A stretch of DNA of 64,000 nucleotides from Desulfomicrobium macestii (lineage in GTDB: Bacteria > Desulfobacterota > Desulfovibrionia > Desulfovibrionales > Desulfomicrobiaceae): the NCBI RefSeq assembly GCF_014873765.1, contig NZ_JADBGG010000002.1, forward strand, positions 186,001 to 250,000, in the 5' to 3' direction. Positions 43,121 through 52,289 of the stretch are shown in pieces; position 1 is the stretch's first letter; every line of letters begins with the position of its first letter. A program made the position numbers and the translations under genes. Below the pieces are notes generated by a model. That model was given only the letters and a program-made list of their open reading frames with translations. It was not told where the DNA came from and searched no databases.

Positions 43121-43260
43121 CACGGACCGACACGGACGAACACGGACAGGCACGGACAAGGAATAATGGCCGCGCCTGTATTACCCTGTGTTTGTCCGTG
43201 TTCGTCTGTGTCGGTCCATGCCTGTCCGCGTCAGTCCGTTTCCTTCCGCGTCAGTCCACA
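43121..43260. repeat. Inverted array of 10-bp repeats (4 units facing 7 units)
   Basis: From 43121 to 43160 there are four units of CACGGACnnn with a period of exactly 10. From 43191 to 43260 there are seven units nnnGTCCGTG (with variants) of the same period in inverse orientation. Three units of the left array match the right array in order, so the whole can fold into a long hairpin around a 30-bp spacer. It lies between the divergently placed end of ydbL and start of the EamA gene and is preceded by a run of eight or more G. Confidence 0.9.
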
Positions 43261-43293
43261 CCGGTTCATTTTCAGAGCACTCTTATCTCCGGC

Positions 43294-43665
43294 TCATTTC
43301 TTTTTCCACGCCCCATCGGGGCTCTGGATCCATGTTCCCGGGGCTTCCTTCTCGGCGATCTGCGCGGCTCGGGTCTGCCCTACCAGGGCGGGGGAAGCGT
43401 TCTGACGGGCGGCGATGGCCTTGTACACTTCCCGGCGATCGGCGTTTTCGGCGTTGATAACGTCGGCGCTGGGCTTGTTTCCGGAGCGGAATTCCAGAAA
43501 TCCCTGGTTGTTTTCACCAACGAGGCCCTGGGCTTTGAGTTCGTTGATGACAGGCAGGCGGGCGAGCATCCTGTCCTTGATGCCTTGGGCGAATCCTGCC
43601 TGTACGCAGAACATGACGCATAAAAGGGCCAGAAGAATCGGTATGAGGTGCTTCATTTTGCGCAT
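43294..43665 (-). CDS. ydbL: YdbL-like periplasmic protein (DUF1318)
   Basis: A 123-aa exported protein with a signal peptide (ending QAGFA) and the DUF1318 domain (IKDRMLARLPVINELKAQGLVGENNQGFLE, in shorter pieces conserved in YdbL). In E. coli YdbL works with YdbH and YnbE in lipid transport between membranes, apparently as a chaperone controlling YnbE. Here the gene order ydbH-ynbE-ydbL is conserved. GGAG precedes the ATG by 6 nt. Confidence 0.92.
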   Translation of the reverse strand: MRKMKHLIPILLALLCVMFCVQAGFAQGIKDRMLARLPVINELKAQGLVGENNQGFLEFRSGNKPSADVINAENADRREVYKAIAARQNASPALVGQTRAAQIAEKEAPGTWIQSPDGAWKKK

Positions 43666-43678
43666 ATGGGACTCCAGT

Positions 43679-43879
43679 TCAGTTGCTTGGGTTCAGATTT
43701 TGGTCGGCCTTGTCGATGTCGCTGAAAAAGTCTTCCAGGTCCTTTTGGACCCGCACGTTGACATCGATGGTGATGTGGATGGGTTTGACCTCCACCGGCG
43801 CCATCTGCACCTCGTGGCGGGTGCTGCAGGCGCTTTGCAGAAGCAGCATCGCGGCCAGGGCCATCAAGGGAATTCGCAC
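43679..43879 (-). CDS. ynbE: YnbE-like small lipoprotein
   Basis: A 66-aa outer-membrane lipoprotein with a lipobox (LQSAC) and a short mature part (VEVKPIHITIDVNVRVQKDLEDFF) matching the YnbE pattern. The start codon is GTG, with GGAGG five nt upstream; that ribosome site lies inside the last codons of ydbH, so the genes are tightly coupled. In E. coli YnbE extends the YdbH beta-structure to the outer membrane. Confidence 0.9.
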   Translation of the reverse strand: MRIPLMALAAMLLLQSACSTRHEVQMAPVEVKPIHITIDVNVRVQKDLEDFFSDIDKADQNLNPSN

Positions 43880-43880
43880 G

Positions 43881-46556
43881 TTAACCTCCGTTTTTCATCA
43901 GTTCCAGGAGCTGTCGGTATTGCAAAAGTTGATCCAGGGGCAGGCGGAAATTTACGTCCAGGCGGATGCCCTGGAATACGGACCCCGGTGAAGAGGCCTC
44001 GACCCGTGCGAAGCCGCCGATGTCGCGGTTGTAGCTGAACGGCAGGGGTTTTTCGGGTTTGCCGTCAAGCTCCAGTGAGACGACAAGCTCCCTTTCCTGG
44101 GTGTTGATGCGGATTCTGGCCCAGTCGTAGGTGAAGTCCTTCAGGGCCTCCGCCGCCAGGTCCAGCTGACCGTATTGGGGCGTCCCCGGGGGAATGCCGG
44201 CCGTCAGGATCTCCGTGCCCTTGACGCGCAGTACTCCTTTTTCGCCCGGAGTGGAATACAGGAAGCCGTTGTCGAAGGTCAGGTTCCCGTCCGCCCAGTG
44301 CACCGGGATGCGGCCGTTGGCGGTGCCCCCGCCCTGGGCCTGGGTCATGCCGAACTGCTCCAGGGCCTGCGCCATCTCGACCCGGTCGCAGTAGAGTTCG
44401 ACGGTGTAATCCTCAACGTTCGGGTTGATCCGGAACGCCTGGCTGCCGATGCGGCCGCCGGCCCACTCAAAGCGGCAGCCTTCGACCAGGATGCTGTGCA
44501 GGGCTTCGACCTGAAAATGGATGTCGCCCTGCTCAAGGATGATGGTGCCCAGTTGCAGGCGCTCGAAGTTCATGCGCCCGTCCGGGTCGGAGCGCATGTT
44601 CAGCAGGTTGGAAAAGGCCAGTTCGACGGCCCCGCCGCTTAACGTGAGTTCACTTGTCGTGTGCGCCAGGGACAGTCCGGTGAGCTTCAGATCGGCGGGG
44701 AGCATGGGCGCTCCACTGCTCATGTCCAGGCGCGCGGTGGCATCCAGGCGGGCGCTGCCCGACAGATCGCCCAGCGCCGGGAGGAGACTCGTCAGCTTGC
44801 CGGGCATGGTGATGGTCTGGGCGGCCTTCATCTCGATCCAGGAGCCGGAAATGTTTTTTGCGTCGATGCGTCCCTTCAGGGGCGCCCGAACCGCCACCGG
44901 CAGCACCGAGAGATTCCCGTCGAGGCTCGCGCCGTGCAAATCTTGCGCGATCCTTGATGAAATTTTTGCCAGTCCTTTCCCTTTCCATTTCAGATCGAGG
45001 TCCACGCTGCCGGACGCCGTCGTCGGTTCGGGCCAGGCCAGGGGCAGGCGCAGGTTCATGAGCGCCACGGTGTCCCCACTGCCGGCGCGTACTGCAGCGT
45101 TTATGACGCCGCTCAAGGTAAGCTGTTCGGCCAGGGCAAAGGCGCATTGTCCGTCAAGGCGGGTCGTGGTCAGGGCCATGCCGGGCTGTTTTGCCTCCAG
45201 GCGCGCTCCGGTGAGGCGTATCGTTCCGCTCACATCTGGAGCGGCGGTGGCGTTAACGGTCATGTTCAGGCCCGAGAGGGTTGCGCCCAGGGTTTCCCGG
45301 GTCACGCGCAATCTGCCCAAGGCCAGGGACCCGTCAACGCGCGTGCCGGAGGAGCCCTTGGCGGCGTCGAGGGTCAGGGTAGTCGTGTCCAGGGCAAGGA
45401 CCAGTTCCGGCGTCTGGGTCGGGCGGGCTTCAAGAGCGTCGAGGGCCGCCGTGGCGCGCATGTTCCAGCCCTGCTTCGAGGCTTTGAGCTCGAAGCTTCC
45501 GGCCAGATGCGGAGGAGACGAAAAAGCGAAGCCCGACAGGGCCTGCGCGGTCAGGTCCCAGGAACAGCCAAAGGACATCTCTTCAAGGTTCGCCCGGATG
45601 TCGGCGACGCTCAGGGTCAGCGGCAGGGGGGCGTCAAGGCTCAGGGCCGAAATGGAAAGGCGCGGTTCTTCCTGCCAGGCAAGGTCGAGAGTGGCGTTGC
45701 CGTCCTGGGCCAGGGGCGTGTCGCCAAGCATGGTTCGCAGGGAGTCAAGGCCAAGCCGGGCTTCAAGAACGGGCTTTTGGTTCGGGGGCAGGGATGCGTG
45801 GGCCTCGGCCCGCACGGTTCCGGCGAGAGGCAGGGCGTCGAGGCCCGGGACCATCCCGGCCAGGGCCGCGATGGAGGCCGGGGGCAGGACGCAGGTCAGC
45901 CGGAAATCGTTTTGCCGCAGGTTCCCCTTCAGCGCCAGGTTCACGCTTTGCCCGGCCAGCGCGGTCTCGGCATTCAGGACGATGCCTGCATCTTCATCAA
46001 GGCCGCCGTTCACGCTGAAAGGAAACGAGTGCCCAAGGCCCGGTCCTTCAAGGCTGATGCGGCCTTCAACGGACATTTCGTCCACCCAGGGCAGGAACAT
46101 GGTCCCGGATTCCGCGCCGGATGATTTCTGAAGCCGGGGCAGACCGGGAATGTCCCAGTCATCGACATTTTTTTGCACCCGGATCGACAGGCCCAGGATC
46201 CTGATCCTGTCGATTCGGCCACGCAAGAGCCCGGACAGACTCCAGTCGATGAGCACGGCCTCGGCGGCGAGGCCCGCATCGCTGGACAGGGATATTTCGC
46301 CCAGATCAAGGCCCGAAAAGCCTGCCCCGCGAATGTCCATGCTCAGCTCGGGAGCATGCAGGGTTCTGGCCAGCGCGGGCACGAAAAGTTCCTGGGCGAT
46401 GCGGGGCAGGGCGATCCAGAGAACGGCAAGGACAAGGCAGGACAGCGTGAGGAAAAACAGCAACCCGCGCAGGAAACGGGAGGGAGCCGGTCTGGCGGGC
46501 TGGTCATTGGCGTGCGGGGTCGCGTTGTCCGGCGCGGGGCCGTTTGCAGTGGACAT
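43881..46556 (-). CDS. ydbH: YdbH-like AsmA-family lipid-transport protein
   Basis: An 891-aa protein with an N-terminal transmembrane helix (about 28-52, GLLFFLTLSCLVLAVLWIAL) and a long periplasmic beta-rich body. The C-terminal half holds the YdbH signature (GTANGRIPVHWADGNLTFDNG, in parts, and SPGSVFQGIRLDVNFRLPLDQLLQYRQ). AsmA-like proteins such as TamB, YhdP and YdbH form hydrophobic grooves that move phospholipids to the outer membrane. Length and operon with ynbE and ydbL agree with the family. Confidence 0.92.
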   Translation of the reverse strand: MSTANGPAPDNATPHANDQPARPAPSRFLRGLLFFLTLSCLVLAVLWIALPRIAQELFVPALARTLHAPELSMDIRGAGFSGLDLGEISLSSDAGLAAEAVLIDWSLSGLLRGRIDRIRILGLSIRVQKNVDDWDIPGLPRLQKSSGAESGTMFLPWVDEMSVEGRISLEGPGLGHSFPFSVNGGLDEDAGIVLNAETALAGQSVNLALKGNLRQNDFRLTCVLPPASIAALAGMVPGLDALPLAGTVRAEAHASLPPNQKPVLEARLGLDSLRTMLGDTPLAQDGNATLDLAWQEEPRLSISALSLDAPLPLTLSVADIRANLEEMSFGCSWDLTAQALSGFAFSSPPHLAGSFELKASKQGWNMRATAALDALEARPTQTPELVLALDTTTLTLDAAKGSSGTRVDGSLALGRLRVTRETLGATLSGLNMTVNATAAPDVSGTIRLTGARLEAKQPGMALTTTRLDGQCAFALAEQLTLSGVINAAVRAGSGDTVALMNLRLPLAWPEPTTASGSVDLDLKWKGKGLAKISSRIAQDLHGASLDGNLSVLPVAVRAPLKGRIDAKNISGSWIEMKAAQTITMPGKLTSLLPALGDLSGSARLDATARLDMSSGAPMLPADLKLTGLSLAHTTSELTLSGGAVELAFSNLLNMRSDPDGRMNFERLQLGTIILEQGDIHFQVEALHSILVEGCRFEWAGGRIGSQAFRINPNVEDYTVELYCDRVEMAQALEQFGMTQAQGGGTANGRIPVHWADGNLTFDNGFLYSTPGEKGVLRVKGTEILTAGIPPGTPQYGQLDLAAEALKDFTYDWARIRINTQERELVVSLELDGKPEKPLPFSYNRDIGGFARVEASSPGSVFQGIRLDVNFRLPLDQLLQYRQLLELMKNGG

Positions 46557-46634
46557 GATTCTTTGTCTAGCAAAGGACCGGACAAAGGCAAAGAGCGTGT
46601 TTGAGGTCTTTCGGGAAGATTCGGGCGTTTCAAG

Positions 46635-46667
46635 AAAAAACGCCCCGCTTCATGGTGAAGCGGGGCG
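46635..46667 (-). terminator. Strong minus-strand terminator upstream of ydbH
   Basis: A perfect 12-bp stem (46641-46652 with 46656-46667), 3-nt loop, followed on the minus strand by six T (46640-46635). It ends a transcript coming from the UPF0280 side or from the unexplained region between. Confidence 0.9.
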
Positions 46668-46969
46668 AGTCATTTCAAGGCATTTCTGACTAGATCGTTT
46701 CGTCGTACTGTTGGTTTTAAGATTCTTGAACCCTTAAAAACTTTTCTTCGTAGCGTTTGGTGACGGTCTCTCCGTCTGGTTTGCCCGGGCTGATGGGTTA
46801 AAGTCCCCCGCCTCTTCAGGCCTTTTTTTCGACGCTACCCTCAGCAACCTTTCGTCCAAGATGTATGGCCCAATGGTCTTACCTCCGCTTAGGTTAACAC
46901 GAACAATCCTTGATTCCTTTATAAGCCTGGCGGCTGGCATTGTCCAGATGGGAAGTGATTTTTAGTCTC
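46668..46969. other. Unexplained 300-bp region between UPF0280 and its distant terminator
   Basis: On the minus strand a 68-codon frame (46940-46734) is open but has no proper ribosome site and no known motif. The region has structure: GTAGCGT (46758 region) faces ACGCTAC near 46839, enclosing a GACGG...CCGTC hairpin and a small GCCT-CTTC-AGGC hairpin followed by seven T on the plus strand. It could hold a small RNA on either strand, a long 3' UTR, or a relic gene. I do not recognise an RNA family. Confidence 0.35.
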
Positions 46970-47710
46970 TCAAATCACGGCCAGTTGCATCTTGCCCCAC
47001 ACGCCGATCTTGCCTTCGCATTGCGTGAAGACGCCGTCGAGGCCAAGGGACTCCCAGCCTTGGGCCTTAGCCAGAACCGCGTCCATGGCCGAGGCTCCGG
47101 TCAGGGCGTTGGCCAGAGCCGTGGCCGCCGCGTCGGCCAGGGCCGCGTCTTTTGAGCGGACCACGACAAGGTCGGCCTTTCCGAAACTCAGCGAATGTCC
47201 GATTTTGGCCGAGGACGCGCAGAAGGAGCAGGGAAATTCCCGGGCCGCTACCGGAACGCACAGGCGGACGGCTTGGTCCGGCATGTTCAGGATGCCGATG
47301 TGCCGGTCCCGGGTGGAGCAAAGGTAGGTGTCCCCGCCGTTTTCGATCAACAGATCAGGCGAGCGCTCCCGGAAACGCTCGGCCAGCATCTGGGTCAGGG
47401 TTCCGGCCACGGCGGCCATGGGGCCGACTCCGGTCAGGGACGCGGCATGGCACATGCGGCGGATGATTTCCGGAGCGCGGGGGGCGGTTTCAAGGGGTTC
47501 AAGAGAGGTCAGAAATTCGGGGTGCACGGCCGCGTAGGCCTTGATCTGTCCGCGCAGGAGCCGAACATGGTCGGCCATGGCTCCGCCGAGGTCTTCCCGC
47601 GCCGCGATCCACAGGTCCGTTTCCTCGATGACGAGCTGGAAGGAGACGAGGTCGTCACGCCGGGAGGCGCGGTAGGTGCGGAAGGGGGACAGGTGGGCAG
47701 GGCGGGTCAT
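46970..47710 (-). CDS. UPF0280 family protein (ApbE-like fold)
   Basis: A 246-aa member of UPF0280, proteins related in fold to FAD:protein FMN transferase (ApbE). Motifs are RTYRASRRDDLVSFQLVIEETDLWI (in parts), GVGPMAAVAGTLTQ, ENGGDTYL and SFGKADLVVV. Function unknown. Its start (47710) overlaps the stop of the GGDEF/EAL gene by 4 bp (ATGA), so it is co-translated with a signalling gene, an unusual pairing. Confidence 0.9.
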   Translation of the reverse strand: MTRPAHLSPFRTYRASRRDDLVSFQLVIEETDLWIAAREDLGGAMADHVRLLRGQIKAYAAVHPEFLTSLEPLETAPRAPEIIRRMCHAASLTGVGPMAAVAGTLTQMLAERFRERSPDLLIENGGDTYLCSTRDRHIGILNMPDQAVRLCVPVAAREFPCSFCASSAKIGHSLSFGKADLVVVRSKDAALADAAATALANALTGASAMDAVLAKAQGWESLGLDGVFTQCEGKIGVWGKMQLAVI

Positions 47711-50700
47711 GCCGGGGGATTCGCTACACATGCGGCCATCAGCGTTTCGGTCTGCTCCTTGGACATGGGTCTGCCCAGATGATAGCCTTGTGCCAGGTCG
47801 CAGCCGAGTTCCTGCAGGGATTCAAGCTGCTGCTGCGTTTCCACGCCCTCGGCCACGATGCGCAGATCCAGGATTTTTCCCAGCCCGATGATGGCCTTGA
47901 TGATCTCAAGGTTGTTGGGGTTTTCGAGCATGGTCTGAACAAAGGAGCGGTCGATCTTCAGGATGTCGATGGGCAGGCGTTGCAGGTAGGACAGGGACGA
48001 ATATCCCGTGCCGAAATCGTCCATGGCGATCTGAAAGCCCATCTTCTGCAATCGCTCCAGTCTGGAGGTGGCCTGCTCGGGATTGTCCATGACCGCCGTT
48101 TCGGTGATTTCGAGCTTGATGTGCCGCGCCTTGAGGCCGGTTTCGTGCAACAATTCCGTCAGGACGGGGATGAGTGACGCCTGCAACAGGTCCTTGGGCG
48201 AAAGATTCAGGGACATGCTGATGTCAAGGCCGGGAAATTGAGCTTGCCATCCGGCCAGGACCAGGCAGCCGCGGCGCATGACCCATTTGCCGATTTCGGT
48301 GATCAGTCCGGTTTCCTCGGCCACGGGGATGAATTCTCCCGGGGCGAGATGACCGCGCAGCGGGTGGTTCCAGCGGATGAGCGCCTCGAAACCACGGAGC
48401 GTTTGCCCGCGCAAGGCGTAGATGGGCTGAAAGAAGAGTTCGAATTCATCTTCGACCAGGGCCTGGCGCAAGTCGTTTTCGAGTTGCACGGTCTGCACGA
48501 CCTGTTCGTACATGCTCTTGCTGAAGACCTTGAACTGGTTTTTGCCCAGCTCCTTGGAGCGGTACATGCTGATGTCGGCATCCCGCAGCAGGTCGTTGGG
48601 AGAGGTGTAGCGCACGGTCTGCAGCACCACTCCGACGGAGGCGCTGACCAGCACGTCCCGATCCTGGATCTTGAGAGGCTGGCGGATGGTCTCCAGAAGC
48701 CGGCGGGTGATGCCGATGGCTTCCTGGTTGCTCTGAAAGTCTTCGAGCAACACGGCGAATTCGTCTCCTCCCATGCGGGCCACCGTGTCCATGGTGCGTA
48801 GGTACTGGGTCAGGCGGGCGGCCACTTCCTGCAGCAGATGATCTCCGGCCTGATGGCCGAGGGTGTCGTTGACCCGCTTGAAGCTGTCCAGGTCGATCAT
48901 GAGCACGGCAAAACGATACTCGGAGTTGCGCTGCTGCCTGGTCTTGGCCCGGTTCAGCCTGTCCATGAAGAGCACCCTGTTGGGCAGCCCCGTCAGATTG
49001 TCGCGCAGGGCCTGCCTGGTCAGCTGCGCTTCGTAATTCTTGCGTTCGGAGATGTCGCTGAAAATGAAGAACGCCCCGGAGATCGTGCCGTCCAGCACGT
49101 AGGGATAGCCGAGCATGGAGACGGGAATGATCCGTCCGTCCTTGGTTTTGCGTTGCGTCTCCGTGCTCACCGAGGTTCCACTCAGCACCGTGGAGATGAA
49201 GGCAAAGCTTTCGTCGAGGCTGTCCGGGTTCAGGAGCATTTCGAAGAGGGCGTGGAGATCGCTTCTGGTGTATCCGAAGAGGCTGGTGAAGCTCGGGTTG
49301 ATGTCCATGGGCGCCCCGTCCTTGCCCAGCAGCAGGATGCCTTGCGGGGAATTGTCGAAGAGCTGCTGAAAGAGGCCCTTCTGGATGGCCAGCCTGCGCT
49401 CGGCCTTCTTGCGCTTGGACACGTCGCGCATTGAGCCTTCGAGGTGACTGATGGACCCGTCGGAGCGCTTGACGGTGCGCATGTTGATCGAGATCCAGGT
49501 TTTTTTTCCGCCCTTCATGAACGCGTCGAGTTCAAAATTCTGGGCGGTGCCGAGCTGCAGGGCCCGGCTCAGCAGTTGGACCCGGTCGGCGGAGGAGATG
49601 ACGCGTTGCAGGAAGCCCTGGGCGTCGGCCATCAGACTGCCTATGTCGTCGTAGCCGAAAATGCTGGCCATGGCCGGGTTGGCGCTCAGGAGGTCGTGAT
49701 CAAGGGAGATCTGGAAGATGCCCTCGGTCGCGTTTTCGAAAATGGCGCGGTGCTTTTTTTCGCTTTGACGCAGCGCTTTTTCCGTGGCGTTGCGTGAGAT
49801 GGCCAGAGCCAGATGGTCAGCCACCGAAGCGAGTACGTGCGTGTCCTTGTCGCGGACGAAATGGTTATTCTCGGGAAGCGCGAAGACCACGGAACCCAGC
49901 AGCCGATCCCCGTAGCGCAGGGGCGAGGTGTCCGTGATTTGCGGGGATGGTGATTTCATGGCGTTGGCGGAGAGCATGGAAAGATGCTTCATGGTCTCGT
50001 GTCTGGCCAGATCCTGTCGAATGAAGAACGGGAACGTGAGCTTCGCGCCTTCCGCGCCAAGGATGGAGGCGAACATGATCTGGACCTCAAGGTGCTCGGC
50101 CAGGATGTCGAAGACCTTGGCTAGAAGCTCCTTGTCCGCCAGGGGCGTGCTGGCGGCGGTGGAAACCAGGTACAGAACCTGGGTGCCGATCTCGACACGT
50201 TTCTTGTCGGTGATGTCCCGGATGGTCTGGATGGCTCCGGCGATGTTGCCGTCCTTGTCGTACAGCGCCGAGGCCTTGGCCCAGACGTAGGCCCCGCGCC
50301 CGCCGTGAAGAAGCGGGACGAAGATTTCCGTGGCCAGCCCTTCGAGGTTGCTCTGGGTGGGCTGGTACATGGGGTAGTCCCGGCTTGGATCCTTGCCGAT
50401 GAAGTCCAGGAGGATGGGCCGTGGATGCCCGTAAAAGGGAGTGCCGTACTCATAGCCCGATTTGCCCAGGATCTCTTCCTTGGGCACCCCGGTCATGCCT
50501 TCCATGGCCCGGTTCCAGGCAATGACCCGGTGTTCGTTGTCGACCACCAGGGTGGCGTCGGGCAGAAATTCGATGATGTGGTCCAGGCGCTGCTGCATTC
50601 CAAGGAGCGCTTCCTCGGCCAGGGCTCGGTCGGAAATGTCCCGGATCAGGACCAGGATCAGGTCGTCCTCGAGATTGGCGAAGCGGGCCTCGTAGTGACG

Positions 50701-51132
50701 GGTTCGGCCTGGGGAATGAATCGAGTACTCAGCCTGGAAGAACGAGGTCTCGGCCAGCATGCGCATGGCCAGGGAGAACGCCTGCGGGTCGGCGATGTCC
50801 GGAATTTCGTGTAGATTTCTCTTCAGGAGGCTGAGCGGCTCGACCCCGAAGAGGGCTTGCAGGCCGCCGCGGCAATCCTTGATCAGGCCGTCGCGGGTGA
50901 TCCACAGGAATACGTCCGGCAGGGCCATGAACACGGCGCGCATGACTTCGTTGCGGTGCACCAGTTCGGCGGAGCTGATTTCCAGGGCCCTTTCCAGAAC
51001 TTCCTTTTCTTCGTCGAATTGACGGTAGGCGTCCTCTATGAGGGCCATGAAGGGTTCAAGATCTGTAGGCAATTCTGAGGGATTGATCCGGGCCCGTTTG
51101 AGTTGGCGTTGTAAAAGGCGGTGCATGCTCAT
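47707..51132 (-). CDS. PAS/GAF/GGDEF/EAL cyclic-di-GMP signalling protein
   Basis: A 1141-aa protein. Order: N-terminal coil, PAS (about 65-170), PAS (about 175-310), GAF (about 315-455), two further PAS (about 460-700), GGDEF (ARMGGDEFAVLLED, near 790) and EAL (GFEALIRWNHP, ETAVMDN, DDFGTGYSSL, AEGVETQ). Both catalytic domains keep their key residues, so it may both make and degrade c-di-GMP, with PAS/GAF sensing deciding the output. It overlaps the FIST gene upstream and UPF0280 downstream by 4 bp each. Confidence 0.95.
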   Translation of the reverse strand: MSMHRLLQRQLKRARINPSELPTDLEPFMALIEDAYRQFDEEKEVLERALEISSAELVHRNEVMRAVFMALPDVFLWITRDGLIKDCRGGLQALFGVEPLSLLKRNLHEIPDIADPQAFSLAMRMLAETSFFQAEYSIHSPGRTRHYEARFANLEDDLILVLIRDISDRALAEEALLGMQQRLDHIIEFLPDATLVVDNEHRVIAWNRAMEGMTGVPKEEILGKSGYEYGTPFYGHPRPILLDFIGKDPSRDYPMYQPTQSNLEGLATEIFVPLLHGGRGAYVWAKASALYDKDGNIAGAIQTIRDITDKKRVEIGTQVLYLVSTAASTPLADKELLAKVFDILAEHLEVQIMFASILGAEGAKLTFPFFIRQDLARHETMKHLSMLSANAMKSPSPQITDTSPLRYGDRLLGSVVFALPENNHFVRDKDTHVLASVADHLALAISRNATEKALRQSEKKHRAIFENATEGIFQISLDHDLLSANPAMASIFGYDDIGSLMADAQGFLQRVISSADRVQLLSRALQLGTAQNFELDAFMKGGKKTWISINMRTVKRSDGSISHLEGSMRDVSKRKKAERRLAIQKGLFQQLFDNSPQGILLLGKDGAPMDINPSFTSLFGYTRSDLHALFEMLLNPDSLDESFAFISTVLSGTSVSTETQRKTKDGRIIPVSMLGYPYVLDGTISGAFFIFSDISERKNYEAQLTRQALRDNLTGLPNRVLFMDRLNRAKTRQQRNSEYRFAVLMIDLDSFKRVNDTLGHQAGDHLLQEVAARLTQYLRTMDTVARMGGDEFAVLLEDFQSNQEAIGITRRLLETIRQPLKIQDRDVLVSASVGVVLQTVRYTSPNDLLRDADISMYRSKELGKNQFKVFSKSMYEQVVQTVQLENDLRQALVEDEFELFFQPIYALRGQTLRGFEALIRWNHPLRGHLAPGEFIPVAEETGLITEIGKWVMRRGCLVLAGWQAQFPGLDISMSLNLSPKDLLQASLIPVLTELLHETGLKARHIKLEITETAVMDNPEQATSRLERLQKMGFQIAMDDFGTGYSSLSYLQRLPIDILKIDRSFVQTMLENPNNLEIIKAIIGLGKILDLRIVAEGVETQQQLESLQELGCDLAQGYHLGRPMSKEQTETLMAACVANPPA

Positions 51133-52265
51133 TCCTGCTCCCGCAGCACGGTAACCGTCATGGTCTGATTGTGCAGGCAGCAGGTCGTTCCAGCTTCGTC
51201 ACTTCCTATTTCGCCATAGGAGTAAAAGCCTGTCAGGGTCGTGCGGGGGCCAAGAACTCGGGCCACGGCGTCAATCTCCTCTTCCACGAATTGTTTGAGC
51301 AGCATCTTGCGCCCTACGCAGCTGACCAGCATGGCCAGTGCGTCCCCGTCACCCCTCCGGGCAAGCTCGGCGGCTTTCCGCGCGCCGTCCAGGAGGTTGT
51401 CCATGTTGCCGCGCATGAGGCGGACCGTTGCGCCAAGCGGCATCTCTGCGCCAAAAAAGAGGGCGCCACGCTCCCGGTCCAGGCCGAGGATGGTGCGCAC
51501 CACCCAGTTCGAGCCGCCGGCTTCGCATAGATACAGGGGAAAGAGATGTCCGCTGGCGGGAAGGTTTTTCGCGTGTTTGCCCAGATAGCGTTCGTAGAGT
51601 TTCAGGGCCGATTCTCCATCGAGTTCCAGCAGGACATTGCCGTGGGACTCGGTGATCAGCCTCTCAGGGCCAAACGGCAGCCAGCCGCCGCGCGAACCCT
51701 CGCCGATGTCGAGCCGTTCGCCGTAGAAGCCCACGCAGGCGACACCGCCGGAGAAAATCACCGATCCGTGCATGATGGCGGTGCGCTCGAAACGTTCGCC
51801 GTCGGCGGCCAGGCCGCCGGTGATTCCGACGCCCGGCGGAAGGAACTCCGCAAGTCCGGAAGCCAGGGCGCAGCCGTTGATGACCAGCCCGTCCGAAAGC
51901 ACGAACACATGGGTCAGCCCGGCGTGGGACAGGCTTGCGGCCAGATGGCGGCACATGTCACGGATGTCCGCGTGGTCCTTCAGGCGGGTGGCCGTGGATT
52001 CAAGCCTGGTCTCCTGGAAAGAGACCAGGGTCGCGACCATGGCGTTTTCAAGGAATGTCCGTCCCGAGACGACTCCTCCGGAGGAGCAGCCCATGAGGAT
52101 CGCCCGTGGGCAATGGGTTTTGAGGGCCTCCACGGCGGCGGCGACGGCGGTCTCGTCCGTGTCGGACCAGAACACCAGCGCAAGGTCGGCGTCCAGGCCG
52201 TGGGCCTTTGCGGAAGAGGCTTCCCACTCTCCTTTGGAGTTTACGCTCATCTGGCTTACAATCAT
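51129..52265 (-). CDS. FIST-domain sensory protein
   Basis: A 378-aa protein with FIST_N (PRAILMGCSSGGVVSG, GITGGLAADG) and FIST_C (LYLCEAGGSNWVV, FYSYGEIG) domains, thought to bind small ligands such as amino acids. No output domain, so it likely signals through the PAS/GGDEF/EAL protein encoded next (4-bp ATGA overlap). The last residues hold several Cys (GTTCCLHNQT). Confidence 0.93.
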   Translation of the reverse strand: MIVSQMSVNSKGEWEASSAKAHGLDADLALVFWSDTDETAVAAAVEALKTHCPRAILMGCSSGGVVSGRTFLENAMVATLVSFQETRLESTATRLKDHADIRDMCRHLAASLSHAGLTHVFVLSDGLVINGCALASGLAEFLPPGVGITGGLAADGERFERTAIMHGSVIFSGGVACVGFYGERLDIGEGSRGGWLPFGPERLITESHGNVLLELDGESALKLYERYLGKHAKNLPASGHLFPLYLCEAGGSNWVVRTILGLDRERGALFFGAEMPLGATVRLMRGNMDNLLDGARKAAELARRGDGDALAMLVSCVGRKMLLKQFVEEEIDAVARVLGPRTTLTGFYSYGEIGSDEAGTTCCLHNQTMTVTVLREQE

Positions 52266-52289
52266 GATTTCTTCTTTGTGATGCGGATC

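Noticed and set aside
43121-43260. CRISPR array
   Set aside because: Period is only 10 bp with 3-bp variable parts, in inverted blocks, and there are no cas genes.
46770-46800. GGGCAAACC string on the minus strand resembling the c-di-GMP-I riboswitch core
   Set aside because: The following hairpin and the conserved second core do not match, and no gene start lies properly downstream.
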